Shown: positions 35,156 through 45,251, counted from the stretch's first letter. The stretch: DNA of 64,000 bases from Gloeobacter morelensis MG652769 (GCF_021018745.1 NZ_CP063845.1:1860001-1924000), one strand, 5' to 3'. A program made the numbers and translations. The notes: generated by a model not told the origin, from the sequence alone.

Positions 35156-35926
35156 ATGATCCGCCTGCGCAGATCGTTTGCCAGCCGCGCCTTGCGCGGG
35201 CGGGCCGTGGTCGAGAACCACCACCGCCTGCAACAAAAAATTGCAGCTGCACCGGGAGGTTCTGCCGTGGCGGCTTTTTTTGACATGGACCAGACGCTGG
35301 TGGCCGGCAACTCCTCGATTCTCTACGTGCAGCGGGCGATGGCCGAGGAGCGCGCCGGGATGAGCGACCTGTTCAAGACGATCTATTACTATTTGCTCTA
35401 CCGCTTCAATCGGCTTTCGGTCGATGCCATTTTGAAGCCGACCCTCGAAGGCATCCGCGGCCGGCAGGAAGCGCAATTTGCCGATTTTTGCCGGCAGATC
35501 GCCCTCAAAGAATTGCTGCCCCGCGTCGGTCGCCAGGCGCGGCTGGTCCTCGATTGGCACCGGGAGCGCGGCCATCGCTGCGTGCTGTTGACCGCCGCCA
35601 CCTGCTATCTGGCCCAGCCGCTCGCCGAGGCACTCGGCATGGACGCGGTGCTCTCGACGCAATTGGAGGTAGCAGAGGGGCTGTTCACCGGCCGGTTGCA
35701 TGGCCTCGGCCTCTGCTACGGCGAAGGCAAGGTCAAAGCCGCCCAACTGTGGGCAGCGGCGGCGGGGGTCGAACTGATGGACAGCTTTTTCTACACCGAC
35801 AGCGCCTCGGATCTGCCGATGCTGAGTGCCGTGGGCATTCCGGTGGCGGTTAATCCCGACTGGGTGCTCCGTCGGCTCGCCCGGCGCAAAGGCTGGCTTG
35901 CCTGCCGCTGGCCGCGCCAGGCGTAA
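35156..35926 (+). CDS. HAD-IB family phosphatase (SerB-like)
   Basis: 256 residues from ATG 35156 (TTG 35135 possible). Catalytic motif I is FFDMDQTLVAGNS (Gln replaces the usual Gly), motif II is LLTAAT, and motif IV is YTDSASDLPML. The helical cap and the C-terminal basic region place it with HAD-IB enzymes such as CicA/SerB relatives that hydrolyse phosphoserine, phospholipid or acyl-linked phosphates. It precedes der at 40 nt and probably shares its transcript. Confidence 0.83.
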   Translation: MIRLRRSFASRALRGRAVVENHHRLQQKIAAAPGGSAVAAFFDMDQTLVAGNSSILYVQRAMAEERAGMSDLFKTIYYYLLYRFNRLSVDAILKPTLEGIRGRQEAQFADFCRQIALKELLPRVGRQARLVLDWHRERGHRCVLLTAATCYLAQPLAEALGMDAVLSTQLEVAEGLFTGRLHGLGLCYGEGKVKAAQLWAAAAGVELMDSFFYTDSASDLPMLSAVGIPVAVNPDWVLRRLARRKGWLACRWPRQA

Positions 35927-35966
35927 GAGCGCACCTGCCGCCTCGATGGGCTAGCATAGTCTGGCT

Positions 35967-37334
35967 ATGCAATTACCCATCGTCGCCATCGTTGGACGGC
36001 CGAACGTCGGCAAGTCCACGCTACTCAACCGCTTGGCGGGAGGCAGCGAAGCCATCGTCTACGACCAGCCGGGGGTCACCCGCGACCGGCTCTACCTGCC
36101 GGCCGAATGGTGCGGCTACCGCTTCGAGGTGGTTGATACCGGCGGACTGGTCTTCGAGGATAGCGAGGTCTTTTTGCCGCTGATTCGCGAGCAGGTCGAA
36201 ATCGCCCTGGCCGAAGCGGCGGCGGTCCTGTTCGTGGTGGATGGCCAGCAGGGGATCACCGGCGGCGATCGGGAGGTGGCCGACTGGCTGCGCGGACGCA
36301 AACCGCCCGTGCTCATCGTGGCGAACAAACTGGAGGAGCCTTCGACGGCCCTGAGCCTGGCGGCCGAATTTTATGCACTCGGTTTGGGCGAACCCTACGC
36401 CGTCTCGGCCATCCACGGTTCGGGCACGGGCGATCTGCTCGATGCGCTGGTGGCGGTGCTTCCCAAAGAGCAGCCCGAGGCACAGGAACTACCCGAACTG
36501 CGCGTGTCCATCGTCGGGCGGCCGAACGTCGGCAAATCGAGCCTGCTCAACGCCCTGGTGGGTGGGGAGCACCCGCGCTCGATGGTCTCGGAGGTGGCGG
36601 GCACCACCCGCGACGCCATCGACACGCTCGTCGAGCGCGGCGAGCGGCGCTATCGTCTGATCGATACGGCGGGCATCCGCCGCAAATCCCGCGTTGACTA
36701 CGGACCGGAGGCGTTCGGGGTGACGCGGGCGATTCGCGCCATCCGCCGCGCCGATGTGGTGGTGCTGGTCGTCGACGCCACCGAGGGCATCCACGATCAA
36801 GAAAGAAACCTCGCAGCCAAGATCGCTTCGGCGGGACGCGCCTGCGTGCTGGTGGTCAACAAATGGGATGCCATCGAAAAAGACACCTACACGATGAACC
36901 ACTACCGCGACGAGGTGCGCCGCGAACTGGATTTCGTCGAATGGGCGCCGGTGGTTTTTACCAGTGCCCTCACCGGCCAGCGGGTCGAAAAGATCTTCGA
37001 TGCCATCGACGCCGCCGCCGGGCAGCACCAGCGCCGTGTCTCCACCTCGGTACTCAACGAAGCCCTGCAGGATGCGCTGCTGTGGCGCTCGCCCCCCGCC
37101 AGCCGCCAGGGGCGCCAGGGCAAGGTCTACTACGCGACCCAGATCGCCACCAACCCGCCCACGTTCGTGCTTTTTGTCAATGACACCAAGCTCTTCAAAG
37201 AAGGCTACCGCCGCTACCTCGAAGGGCAGTTTCGCGGTTCGCTCGGCTTCGAGGGCTCGCCGGTGCGCTTTATCTTTCGAGGCAAACCCGAGCGCGAGGC
37301 AAACCGCACCGCCCGCAAAAGCGAGCCGGTCTGA
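35967..37334 (+). CDS. der: Ribosome-associated GTPase Der (EngA)
   Basis: 455 residues with two tandem GTPase domains: [14 protein letters not shown] and NKLE in the first, [14 protein letters not shown] and NKWD in the second, then the KH-like C-terminal domain. Der is needed for 50S subunit maturation. It overlaps the following DUF1802 gene by 1 nt (TGATG). Confidence 0.97.
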   Translation: MQLPIVAIVGRPNVGKSTLLNRLAGGSEAIVYDQPGVTRDRLYLPAEWCGYRFEVVDTGGLVFEDSEVFLPLIREQVEIALAEAAAVLFVVDGQQGITGGDREVADWLRGRKPPVLIVANKLEEPSTALSLAAEFYALGLGEPYAVSAIHGSGTGDLLDALVAVLPKEQPEAQELPELRVSIVGRPNVGKSSLLNALVGGEHPRSMVSEVAGTTRDAIDTLVERGERRYRLIDTAGIRRKSRVDYGPEAFGVTRAIRAIRRADVVVLVVDATEGIHDQERNLAAKIASAGRACVLVVNKWDAIEKDTYTMNHYRDEVRRELDFVEWAPVVFTSALTGQRVEKIFDAIDAAAGQHQRRVSTSVLNEALQDALLWRSPPASRQGRQGKVYYATQIATNPPTFVLFVNDTKLFKEGYRRYLEGQFRGSLGFEGSPVRFIFRGKPEREANRTARKSEPV

Positions 37335-37900
37335 TGCGCACCGCCCTCAAGGAGTGGGCGGTAGTCTGCGAAGCCCTCGCCCGGGGCGAACAGAGCCTCC
37401 TGCTGCGCAAAGGCGGCATCCGCGAGCGCCGCGCGGGTTTTGCGTTGGAGCACCGGACTTTCTGGCTCTATCCGACCAGCTTTCATCAAGATCCCGAGAA
37501 GCTTGCACCCTCCGTCCGGCGGCAACGGCCGCCCCAACCGACGCCGGGAACGGTTGCGCTGGCCCTTTATGCCGAAGTGGCGGATCACTGGAAAGTGGTG
37601 GACCTCGAAGCGCTGCGCTCGCTCGAAGGGCTGCACGTTCTGGGCTGGTCCACGATCGCCGAGCGCTTTTATTACCGGAAGAAGCCCGGGCTGGAGGTGG
37701 TGCTGGTGCGGGTTTATCGGCCGGAGCATCCGCAGGTTCTTCGTGAGCAACCCCAGTACGCCGGTTGTCACTCCTGGATGACGCTCGATGCATCCATCGC
37801 ACCCGCAGCGAGCGTACCGGTAGTGGGCGACAGCGAATTTGCCGCGCTGCACCGACGGCTTTGCACGTTGCTTGGACCTCCTGGCGATGGGTCGATTTGA
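37334..37900 (+). CDS. DUF1802 family protein
   Basis: 188 residues beginning [20 protein letters not shown] followed by LLLRKGGI, the DUF1802 signature, with a later YRPEHPQVL. The family is frequent in cyanobacteria and has no known function. It is translationally coupled to der and overlaps the next hydrolase gene by 14 nt. Confidence 0.88.
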   Translation: MRTALKEWAVVCEALARGEQSLLLRKGGIRERRAGFALEHRTFWLYPTSFHQDPEKLAPSVRRQRPPQPTPGTVALALYAEVADHWKVVDLEALRSLEGLHVLGWSTIAERFYYRKKPGLEVVLVRVYRPEHPQVLREQPQYAGCHSWMTLDASIAPAASVPVVGDSEFAALHRRLCTLLGPPGDGSI

Positions 37901-38771
37901 TAAAACCCTGCACACCACTTTGCTGCGCCCTGTTCGGATGCTGCCTATCGGACTGATTGTGCTTGCGCTGGTACTCTACGCGGGTGCGTGCGCCTACCTC
38001 CGGCAGGCCCAGGAGCGCTTTATTTTTTTTCCTGAACGGGAAGTGAGCGAAACTCCCGCCACCTACGGCCTGGGCTACGAAGAGGTGTACCTGCCGCTGG
38101 GGGATGACCGTCTCCATGGCTGGTGGATCCCGGCGGATCGCCCGGATGCGCCGGTGGTGCTCTACCTGCACGGCAACGGCATCAACGTCGGCGCCAACGC
38201 CGAACACGCCCACCGCCTGCAATACCGGTTGGGTTTTACCGTCTTTTTGTTCGACTACCGCGGCTACGGCAAAAGCAGCGGCCCATTTCCTTCAGAAGAC
38301 CGGGTGTACGCCGACGCGGAGCGCGCCTGGCAGTACCTGGTGCGCGAGCGCCGTATCGACCCCCGGCGCATCGTGCTCTACGGCCATTCACTGGGTGGAG
38401 CCGTGGCCGTCGAGATGGCCCTGCGCCACCCGGAGGTAGCAGGTGCGGTGGTCGAAAGCTCCTTTACCTCAATTCAGGAGATGACCGCTACCCAGGCGTG
38501 GACGCGCTTTTTTCCGGTCAGATGGTTGTTGCACCAGCGCTTCGACTCGATCGCCAAGGTGAGCCGTCTGCAGGTGCCGGTGCTCTTCATCCACGGCCAG
38601 CGCGATCAAGTCATCTCCTACACGATGAGCGAGCGCAACTATGCCGCCACTCCCCAACCCAAGCGCCTGTTGCTGATTGCGGGTGGGGACCACGCCACCA
38701 ACGCCGTCGAGGGAGGCAACCTCTACCTGGAGGGATTTCGCGCCTTCGCCCACTCGGTGCTGTCGCGGTGA
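37887..38771 (+). CDS. Membrane-anchored alpha/beta hydrolase (ABHD/BEM46-like)
   Basis: 294 residues from ATG 37887. A hydrophobic N-terminal anchor (residues about 20-38, GLIVLALVLYAGACAYL) is followed by the hydrolase: oxyanion HGNGINVG, FDYRGYGKSSG, nucleophile Ser in YGHSLGGAVAVEMA, Asp in HGQRDQVI and His in GGDHATNA. Relatives are serine hydrolases acting on lipids or acylated proteins. It ends the HAD/der/DUF1802 run. Confidence 0.87.
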   Translation: MGRFDKTLHTTLLRPVRMLPIGLIVLALVLYAGACAYLRQAQERFIFFPEREVSETPATYGLGYEEVYLPLGDDRLHGWWIPADRPDAPVVLYLHGNGINVGANAEHAHRLQYRLGFTVFLFDYRGYGKSSGPFPSEDRVYADAERAWQYLVRERRIDPRRIVLYGHSLGGAVAVEMALRHPEVAGAVVESSFTSIQEMTATQAWTRFFPVRWLLHQRFDSIAKVSRLQVPVLFIHGQRDQVISYTMSERNYAATPQPKRLLLIAGGDHATNAVEGGNLYLEGFRAFAHSVLSR

Positions 38772-38928
38772 ATCGTTGTACAACAACTGGAACCCCTGGA
38801 TTGTCCTCCCATACAACGGATGAACTGTATACGTCAAGGGCCTTGCGAAGGAATCTTGATTGATGTATAACATTGTAATATTGCGTGGAAATGACTTAGG
38901 TGTGTTTACTACGGGCTGGTTTTTTCCG

Positions 38929-40509
38929 ATGAACAAATGGATGGTTGCACCCCTTGCCGCTGCGGCAGGCACGCTTTTGTGCCTGAGTTTTACGCGGATT
39001 CTCTACGCTCAGGCCGACAGGCTGAGTGTGTTGATCAATTTTCAACCAGGCAGCTCGTCGTTACCTGCCGACTATACTAAGGACACCGGTGCACCGTACA
39101 GTTCCGAGCGCGGCTATGGTTGGGTGCGCGAGGACAGCCTGAGTAGTGCGACGCCCACCGCAATCGGCATCTGGCCGAACACGCGAGATCGCAAGGTCAA
39201 GGGTCTCGATCCGCGTTTGAACACGCTGATGCATATGGACTATCCCCCCGGCGGCAGCGACCCGGATGCGGTAAAAGTGCCCGTCGCCTGGGAATATAAA
39301 TTACCCAACGGTTCCTACAGCGTTCAATTGACCGTGGGCGATCCTTCCTACTTCGACAGCGAACATTCGATCAATATCGAGGGGGTCCCGGCCCTCAGCC
39401 AGTTTGCGCCCACGGCGGCCCAGCCCTTCAAGCAGGTGCTCGTCAAGGCCGAGGTGAGCGACGGCAAGTTGACCCTTGATTCGATCGGCGGTACGAATAC
39501 CAAAATCAACACCGTCGAAATCGCCAGCCGGCCTGGATTCAACTCGGTCAGTTGGAGCAGTGTCGCCCCTTCACCGATTACCCGTTCTGAGGCCCAAGGC
39601 GGCTTCGCGGGCGGTAAGCTCTACGTGCTCGGCGGCTATCTCGACTTGAGTTTGATCACCACCAAGCGCAGCGATGTCTACGATCCGGCCACCAACACCT
39701 GGAAGCGGATCGCCGACATGCCCACGTCGATCACCCACGGCGGGACGGCGATTGTCGGGACGAATATTTATGTTGCAGGAGGATACATCGGCTATCCCGA
39801 CACCAGTCAGGTCTTCGGCACCAAGGAAGTCTGGAAGTACGACACGGTGGCCGATAAATGGACGGCGATGCCGCCTTTGCCGCAGGCGCGCGGGTCAGGG
39901 GCCTTGGTAGCCCTGGGTCGGGAACTGCACTTTTTTAGTGGCACCGATGTCAACCGCATCGACAAAAATGACCATTGGATCCTCAAACTCGACGGCGGCA
40001 ACAGTTGGACCACCTCCACTCCAGCGCCCATCCCGCGCTCCCACATGGGCTACGTGGCGTTGGGCGGCAAAATCTACACCATCGGCGGCCAAAAATCCTT
40101 CGATACAAACCTTGACGCCCAAGATGCGGTTCATGTCTGGCAACCAGAAAAACCGAATAGCTGGACGCAGTTGGCAAGTTTGCCGGAGCGCACCTCGCAC
40201 ATCTCCTCGTCGACCTTCGTGATGGACAACCGGATCATCGTCATCGGCGGGCAACTCAACAACAGCACCCCCTACAACACAGTGTGGGCCTACGATCCAC
40301 TCGACGACACCTGGGAAACATTAAATCCCTTCCCGGTCACTCGACACTCAGGCGTAGCGGGTTCCCACAAAGGCGTCATTTACTACGCGACCGGCCAGAT
40401 GCAAACCACCGTATACAAAGGTGTCCCTGCCACCGCCCAAACCAGCGCCTTTCTATACGATCCCTCGGTGCTCGATGACCGGCAAGAACACCCCTCCGCA
40501 GGTCACTGA
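38929..40509 (+). CDS. Exported kelch-repeat protein with N-terminal galactose-binding-like domain (copy A)
   Basis: 526 residues from ATG 38929. The N-terminus is a signal or anchor sequence (APLAAAAGTLLCLSFTRILYA). Residues about 30-185 (INFQPGSSSLPADYTKDTG ... GYGWVRED ... YSVQLTVGD) resemble a malectin/galactose-binding-like sandwich. Residues about 195-500 are six kelch blades (GGKLYVLGGY, GTNIYVAGGYI, GRELHFFSG, GGKIYTIGGQ, DNRIIVIGGQ, GVIYYATGQ). A surface carbohydrate-binding or oxidase-like role is possible; no catalytic residues identified. It is about 70% identical by eye to the next gene. Confidence 0.82.
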   Translation: MNKWMVAPLAAAAGTLLCLSFTRILYAQADRLSVLINFQPGSSSLPADYTKDTGAPYSSERGYGWVREDSLSSATPTAIGIWPNTRDRKVKGLDPRLNTLMHMDYPPGGSDPDAVKVPVAWEYKLPNGSYSVQLTVGDPSYFDSEHSINIEGVPALSQFAPTAAQPFKQVLVKAEVSDGKLTLDSIGGTNTKINTVEIASRPGFNSVSWSSVAPSPITRSEAQGGFAGGKLYVLGGYLDLSLITTKRSDVYDPATNTWKRIADMPTSITHGGTAIVGTNIYVAGGYIGYPDTSQVFGTKEVWKYDTVADKWTAMPPLPQARGSGALVALGRELHFFSGTDVNRIDKNDHWILKLDGGNSWTTSTPAPIPRSHMGYVALGGKIYTIGGQKSFDTNLDAQDAVHVWQPEKPNSWTQLASLPERTSHISSSTFVMDNRIIVIGGQLNNSTPYNTVWAYDPLDDTWETLNPFPVTRHSGVAGSHKGVIYYATGQMQTTVYKGVPATAQTSAFLYDPSVLDDRQEHPSAGH

Positions 40510-40679
40510 GCAGCAAAGAACAGTCAGTCGACTTGGCGCGGGCACCGAAGCAAACTGATGTGACCTGATCGTCGAGTACCGATGTTTGTGTTTATTAACT
40601 CAAAGACTGTTGCCCATGCCGTTGCGTGGGCGTATACACTTCATAAGTATCGTATTCGATCGATTCTATTGAGATTGTT

Positions 40680-42245
40680 ATGAACCAATGGATGGCCGCG
40701 CCTTTGGTGGCGGCAACGGTTGTGCTTCTGGGGTTGAGCCTCGCGAGAATTCTCAATGCTCAAACCGACAGGATAGGCGTCCAGATCAATTTTCAGCCGA
40801 CCGGCTCGGCGGTGCCCGCAGACTATCTCAAAGACACCGGAGCGGCCTACAGCAGCAGCCGAGGCTACGGTTGGGTGCGCGAGGACAGCCTGAGCGCTTC
40901 GACGGCCACCCCCCTCGACGTTTCAGCCAACACCCGCGACCGGGCAGTAGGCGGCATCGACCCCCGGCTCAACACCCTCGCCCATATGGAATATCCCCCG
41001 GACGGTGCGGTCAGTACACCCGCCGCGTGGGAGTACGCTCTTCCCAACGGCTCCTACAGCGTCCAGATCACCGTGGGCGATCCGGTCTATTTCGGCAGCG
41101 AGCATGCGCTCAATGTCGAGGGCGTCCCAGCCCTGGAGGGCTACCGGACCACCGCCAGCCGGCCGTTTAAGCAGGTGCTCGTTGAGGCGCAAGTCAGCGA
41201 CGGCAAGCTGTCTGTCGACGGCGTGGGCGGCCTGTACACCAAAATCAACACCGTCGAGATTGCCAGCCGGCCGGGCTTCGAGTCGATCGGCTGGAGTGGG
41301 GCGGCGGCTTCGCCCATCGCCCTATCGGAGTCCCAGGGCGGTTTTGCGGGCGGCAGGCTTTATGTGCTGGGAGGCTATACCGATCTCGATCCGCTGACGG
41401 CGACCCAACGCAGCTATGCTTACGACCCGGTGGCCGACAGTTGGAAGCAGATCGCCGATGCTCCGACATCGTTGACCCACGCCGGCATGGCCGTGGTCGG
41501 CCGGGACATCTACCTGGCCGGGGGCTACATCGCCGACAATACTTCGAGTGGCAGCCAAACTTTTGCTGTCAAAGACGTCTGGAAGTACGATACGGTTGCC
41601 AACCAATGGACGGCGATGCCGCCTTTACCGGCAGCGCGCGGATCCGGCTCGCTGGTCATGCTGGGCCGGGAGTTGCACTTTTTCGGCGGCAACGACGCCA
41701 ACCGCGTCGACAAAAAAGATCACTGGATCTTAAAACTCGACGGTGGGACCGCCTGGAGTACCGCGGCTCCGTTACCGACCGCCAAATCCCACATGGGGGC
41801 TGCGGCCCTGGGCGGGAAGATCTACGCTATCGGCGGCCAGCAGGGCTACGGCGACAGCCAGGTCTCCCAGAGCGCGGTGCACGCCTGGGATCCCGAGGCG
41901 GCGGACCGTTGGAGCGCGGTGGCGAGTCTACCGCAGGTGACTTCGCACATCGGCTCGGCAACATTTGCCATGGAGAACCGCATCGTGGTGCTGGGCGGGC
42001 AGTTCGACAGCAGCAACACCTACAACGACACCCTCGCCTACGACCCGCTTTCGAACGCCTGGACATCGCTTACCCCATTGCCGGTGCCCCGCCATTCGGG
42101 AGTTGCCGGCACCCACAACGGCCAGATTGTCTACACGGCGGGGCAGGTGCGCACCCAGACCTATCGAGGCCTCCCGGGAGAAGGCAGTGCCGCGGACTGG
42201 TTGAGCGCTCCGGGCGAATCCCGCAGGCACACTCCCCACCGGTAA
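40680..42245 (+). CDS. Exported kelch-repeat protein (copy B)
   Basis: 521 residues with the same design as the upstream paralogue: N-terminal anchor (APLVAATVVLLGLSLARIL), galactose-binding-like domain (INFQPTGSAVPADYLKDTG ... GYGWVRED) and kelch blades (GGRLYVLGGY, GRDIYLAGGYI, GRELHFFGGN, GGKIYAIGGQ). Tandem duplication is clear. The 170-bp spacer is AT-rich enough for a separate promoter. Confidence 0.82.
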   Translation: MNQWMAAPLVAATVVLLGLSLARILNAQTDRIGVQINFQPTGSAVPADYLKDTGAAYSSSRGYGWVREDSLSASTATPLDVSANTRDRAVGGIDPRLNTLAHMEYPPDGAVSTPAAWEYALPNGSYSVQITVGDPVYFGSEHALNVEGVPALEGYRTTASRPFKQVLVEAQVSDGKLSVDGVGGLYTKINTVEIASRPGFESIGWSGAAASPIALSESQGGFAGGRLYVLGGYTDLDPLTATQRSYAYDPVADSWKQIADAPTSLTHAGMAVVGRDIYLAGGYIADNTSSGSQTFAVKDVWKYDTVANQWTAMPPLPAARGSGSLVMLGRELHFFGGNDANRVDKKDHWILKLDGGTAWSTAAPLPTAKSHMGAAALGGKIYAIGGQQGYGDSQVSQSAVHAWDPEAADRWSAVASLPQVTSHIGSATFAMENRIVVLGGQFDSSNTYNDTLAYDPLSNAWTSLTPLPVPRHSGVAGTHNGQIVYTAGQVRTQTYRGLPGEGSAADWLSAPGESRRHTPHR

Positions 42246-42258
42246 GGTTCCTGGTCGG

Positions 42259-43071
42259 CTAGTCGAGCGGTTCGATGGCGGCGCGCGCCCCCCATGCGGC
42301 CAGTTCCCACTGGAACGCCTGGGCCTGCTCCCGGTCCAAAGCAGTGTTCAGGGTACGGGGCAACTTTTTGGTGCTGGAGAGCGCTTCTTTGAGGTCCAGA
42401 CCGCCGCGTTCGCGCAGCACGCGCACCACCTGGTTGCGCCGTTCGACATCGATGGCTTCGAGCACCAGGCGGTAGCGACTGGGCTGCGCCGCTTGGGTCG
42501 GCAAAGCCGCCAACAGCCCGGCCCCCTCGCTCTCCGCGCAGGGTGTCTCGGCAGTGCGGCCCTCTGTCTCGGGTTGTAGAAAGTAGCTGTCGGTGGCGGC
42601 ACTCAGCCGATCGAGGGTCTCGGCCAGGTCGGTGCTCTGGGCTGGTGCGTCCTCGGCACTCACCTCGGGGATCGCGTGGTGCTTGAAAAACTGCTCCAGA
42701 TAAGGGTCGCCCGGCGGGTCTGGGGCCAGCTCCACGGGGGTGGATATCAAGGCGGGGGGCTGCTCGTCGTCGGCTGTTGCGGCAACCGCTTCAGCCGGCC
42801 CGACGGCAGGCTGCTGCAGCGACTCCAGATAGGTGTTCGGTTGGACCGATTCGATCACCACATCGTAGATACCGGGTTCGTCTGCAGCCGCGGAGCCTCC
42901 GGCGGAGGTTGCAGCATGCTGCGCTGGGAGGTTACCCGACAGCTCCAGCGCCTCGGTTTGCAGGCTTACGACGCCCCTGGCGGGCTGCGGGTGTCGCTGG
43001 CGTTGCCTTTGCCACTGGACGAGGCTCAAGGCGCAGACCAGGGCGGCAACCATGGCAACGATGTAGATCAT
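42259..43071 (-). CDS. Membrane-anchored protein with ribosomal L7/L12 C-terminal-like domain
   Basis: 270 residues. An N-terminal transmembrane helix (IVAMVAALVCALSLV) is followed by a 170-residue acidic, low-complexity stretch. The last 70 residues (YRLVLEAIDVERRNQVVRVL, GGLDLKEALSSTKKLPR, ELAAWGARAAIEPLD) match the fold pattern of the ribosomal L7/L12 C-terminal domain, which normally recruits translation factors. It lies 30 nt downstream of a peptide-binding lipoprotein gene and probably shares its transcript. Function unknown. Confidence 0.75.
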   Translation of the reverse strand: MIYIVAMVAALVCALSLVQWQRQRQRHPQPARGVVSLQTEALELSGNLPAQHAATSAGGSAAADEPGIYDVVIESVQPNTYLESLQQPAVGPAEAVAATADDEQPPALISTPVELAPDPPGDPYLEQFFKHHAIPEVSAEDAPAQSTDLAETLDRLSAATDSYFLQPETEGRTAETPCAESEGAGLLAALPTQAAQPSRYRLVLEAIDVERRNQVVRVLRERGGLDLKEALSSTKKLPRTLNTALDREQAQAFQWELAAWGARAAIEPLD

Positions 43072-43101
43072 TTCATCCTCGCAATCCGGTCCGGTTCGTC
43101 T

Positions 43102-44703
43102 TCAGCTGCCCGGTGCCGGGGAGACTTCTGCCGGGGGCGGCGGTGCTTTTTGCACCTCCCAAATGTTAGCGAGGATGCGGCCGTTGTAGGTGCTCTCGAA
43201 GGCACTGAAGCGACTTTCGCGTACATCGGCCCGAATGGCGGCAATCGCCAGGGGACGCACCAGTTCGACAAGCGGCTGGTGCGCCGCGAACAATTGTTCG
43301 CGTTCAGACGCACCGGCTTTGCTTTCGAAAGTGGTGTCGAATTGGGCTTGCCAGGGGGGGAGGCCCCGGTCGTCGCCCAGGTCAAAAAAATGCCACGGGC
43401 TTGCGGATCGCCAGAACGAAAGGCTCGCCGGGGGCTGCGCCCCCAGTCGCTCGGGATTGGTGATGGCAGCCTGCCAGCGTTTTTGGCGCAAGATGCGGTT
43501 GCGCAGCACCAGCCGGGGCAGCGGGCGCGGTTGGGCGTCGAGACCGACGAGCGCCAGTTGGGCGCGCACACCCTCGCCCAGCCGCATCTGGGCCGGATCG
43601 TCGCCGTCGAGCAATACCTCGAAGCGGACTTTATTGCCCGCCGCATCGGTGAGCGCTCCGTCCGCACCGCCTTTGAACCCGGCGGCGGCGAGCCTTTCGC
43701 GGGCGGTACTCTGGTCGAATGTTCCTTTGCCGGCCTCAGCCGTATTCAAGAAGGCTTGCTCGACTAGTTGGTTGCGATCGATGGCAAGGGCCACCCCCTG
43801 GCGGAAGGCAGGGTTGGCGAACCATTCCCCCGCAGGCGATTCGACTGCTTTGCGGTTGAGGTTGAAGGCGAGATAGATAGGCGCCTCGGTGCCGCCGCTC
43901 ACCAGGGCGTAGTCACCCGAAGAGCGCCCGGCCGCCAGCGCGGCATACTCTTCGGGGCTCAGCCGGTAGGTGTCGCTCTGGCCGCTCTGGAAGCGGGCGA
44001 GGGCCGCGGGCCGATCCGGCACGATCCGGTAGCGAATGCCCGCCAGATAAGGTTGCTCGGGCCGGCGCCAGTAGCGGGGATTGGCCGCCAGTTCCAGACT
44101 CTCGCCAGGCGTATAGCCGCGGCACAGAAACGGCCCGCTGACCGGCAGGGTGGTCGGGTCGGCGTCGAGCCCCCACCGGGCGAGCGGATCGCCTTCGGCC
44201 AGGGCGTGGGCCGGCAAAATCGGCAGCGTCAGGTAGGCGGCAAAATCAAAATCGGGGGCCGGCAGGACAAATTCGACAGTTCGCTCGTCCGGGGCGCTCA
44301 CCTTCAGTCCCCGGGGCAAACTGCCTGGAGATCGTCCGTCGCCGTAGACCCGCTCGAAGGAGAACACGACATCGTTCGCGCCGAGCGGTTGGCCATCGGA
44401 CCAGACCAGGGCGGGTTTGAGTCGGACGCGGTAGCGGCGGCCGTCCTCGGCCTGCTGAAAGTCAGCAGCCAGGTCGGGGGAGAAACCACCGGCTTTGTCG
44501 GGCATCAGCAATCCGGCAAACATCAGCCGACTGACCTCCAGGGCGCTGCCGCGCCGGGCGAGGGCCGGGTTGAAGGTGCCTGGATCGCCGATGAGGGTTC
44601 CGGAGAGGACGCCGCCCGTCACCGGTTTGGGTGCAAGCGGCAAAGAGGTGGAGGTGCAGCCTGCGAGCAGCAAGGCGGCAGCAAACGCAAAAATCCTAGC
44701 CAT
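43102..44703 (-). CDS. ABC transporter solute-binding lipoprotein, family 5 (peptide/nickel type)
   Basis: 533 residues from ATG 44703. Lipobox AAALLLAGC gives a lipoprotein. The fold matches SBP_bac_5: DPGTFNPALARRG, YRVRLKPALVWSDGQPLGANDVVFSF, PVSGPFLCRGYTPGESLELAANPRYW and FRQGVALAIDRNQLVEQAF. It would bind oligopeptides or a similar solute in the periplasm for an ABC importer whose permease and ATPase genes are not nearby. Confidence 0.88.
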   Translation of the reverse strand: MARIFAFAAALLLAGCTSTSLPLAPKPVTGGVLSGTLIGDPGTFNPALARRGSALEVSRLMFAGLLMPDKAGGFSPDLAADFQQAEDGRRYRVRLKPALVWSDGQPLGANDVVFSFERVYGDGRSPGSLPRGLKVSAPDERTVEFVLPAPDFDFAAYLTLPILPAHALAEGDPLARWGLDADPTTLPVSGPFLCRGYTPGESLELAANPRYWRRPEQPYLAGIRYRIVPDRPAALARFQSGQSDTYRLSPEEYAALAAGRSSGDYALVSGGTEAPIYLAFNLNRKAVESPAGEWFANPAFRQGVALAIDRNQLVEQAFLNTAEAGKGTFDQSTARERLAAAGFKGGADGALTDAAGNKVRFEVLLDGDDPAQMRLGEGVRAQLALVGLDAQPRPLPRLVLRNRILRQKRWQAAITNPERLGAQPPASLSFWRSASPWHFFDLGDDRGLPPWQAQFDTTFESKAGASEREQLFAAHQPLVELVRPLAIAAIRADVRESRFSAFESTYNGRILANIWEVQKAPPPPAEVSPAPGS

Positions 44704-44777
44704 CAGCAGGAAACTTATCACACTCACCGCCGTCCTAGCCATGGAGGCACCCGCCCACCCGAAAGCTTCGGGCGGCC

Positions 44778-44783
44778 TATAAT
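44778..44783 (+). promoter_or_regulatory. Consensus -10 box for the membrane gene at 44808
   Basis: TATAAT 25 nt upstream of the ATG at 44808. No good -35 box at the proper distance; a CCCGAAAGCTTCGGG hairpin lies just upstream. Confidence 0.35.
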
Positions 44784-44807
44784 TTTCGTATCTTCCCTGC
44801 GATCACC

Positions 44808-45233
44808 ATGCTCGAACCCCGCAACAGTGCCGATCTGACCCCCCGCCCCCTCGAATCGCGAGCCGTATTTACTGGTTCGCTAGTCGATGTCGCCGGTACG
44901 CTGCACTCCGAACTGGCTACGTACATGGCGGCGGGTCTGGTGGCGATGCTGAGCGGGTATCCCGTCGAGGGCACGGCCGCCTTTTTTGTCTTCAATTTTT
45001 TGCGCGGACTGTTTTTTACCGGCCTCGGGGGCTATATGGCTTCGCGCACCGCCCGTTCCCTGCCGCTGCGCCACGCGCTGCTGACTGGGATCATTTCGCT
45101 GGCGGTTTCAATCTTCTTCAATCTGGATGCTCCCGGGGGACTGCTCTCCTGGCCGCTGGTGCTGGGTTTGTTGGCTGTCGTGCCGGTGGCAGTACTGGGC
45201 GGATTACTGGCCAATCCTGAACGCAATCTCTAG
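44808..45233 (+). CDS. Integral membrane protein, four helices
   Basis: 141 residues with about four hydrophobic segments: near residues 36-50, 58-80, 88-105 and 113-135. No family recognised with confidence; the small Gly-rich helices (FLRGLFFTGLGGYMASR) suggest an oligomeric membrane protein. Its neighbour downstream is a kinase-like gene 18 nt away. Confidence 0.72.
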   Translation: MLEPRNSADLTPRPLESRAVFTGSLVDVAGTLHSELATYMAAGLVAMLSGYPVEGTAAFFVFNFLRGLFFTGLGGYMASRTARSLPLRHALLTGIISLAVSIFFNLDAPGGLLSWPLVLGLLAVVPVAVLGGLLANPERNL

Positions 45234-45251
45234 AGCAAAGCAGGTCTGAAC

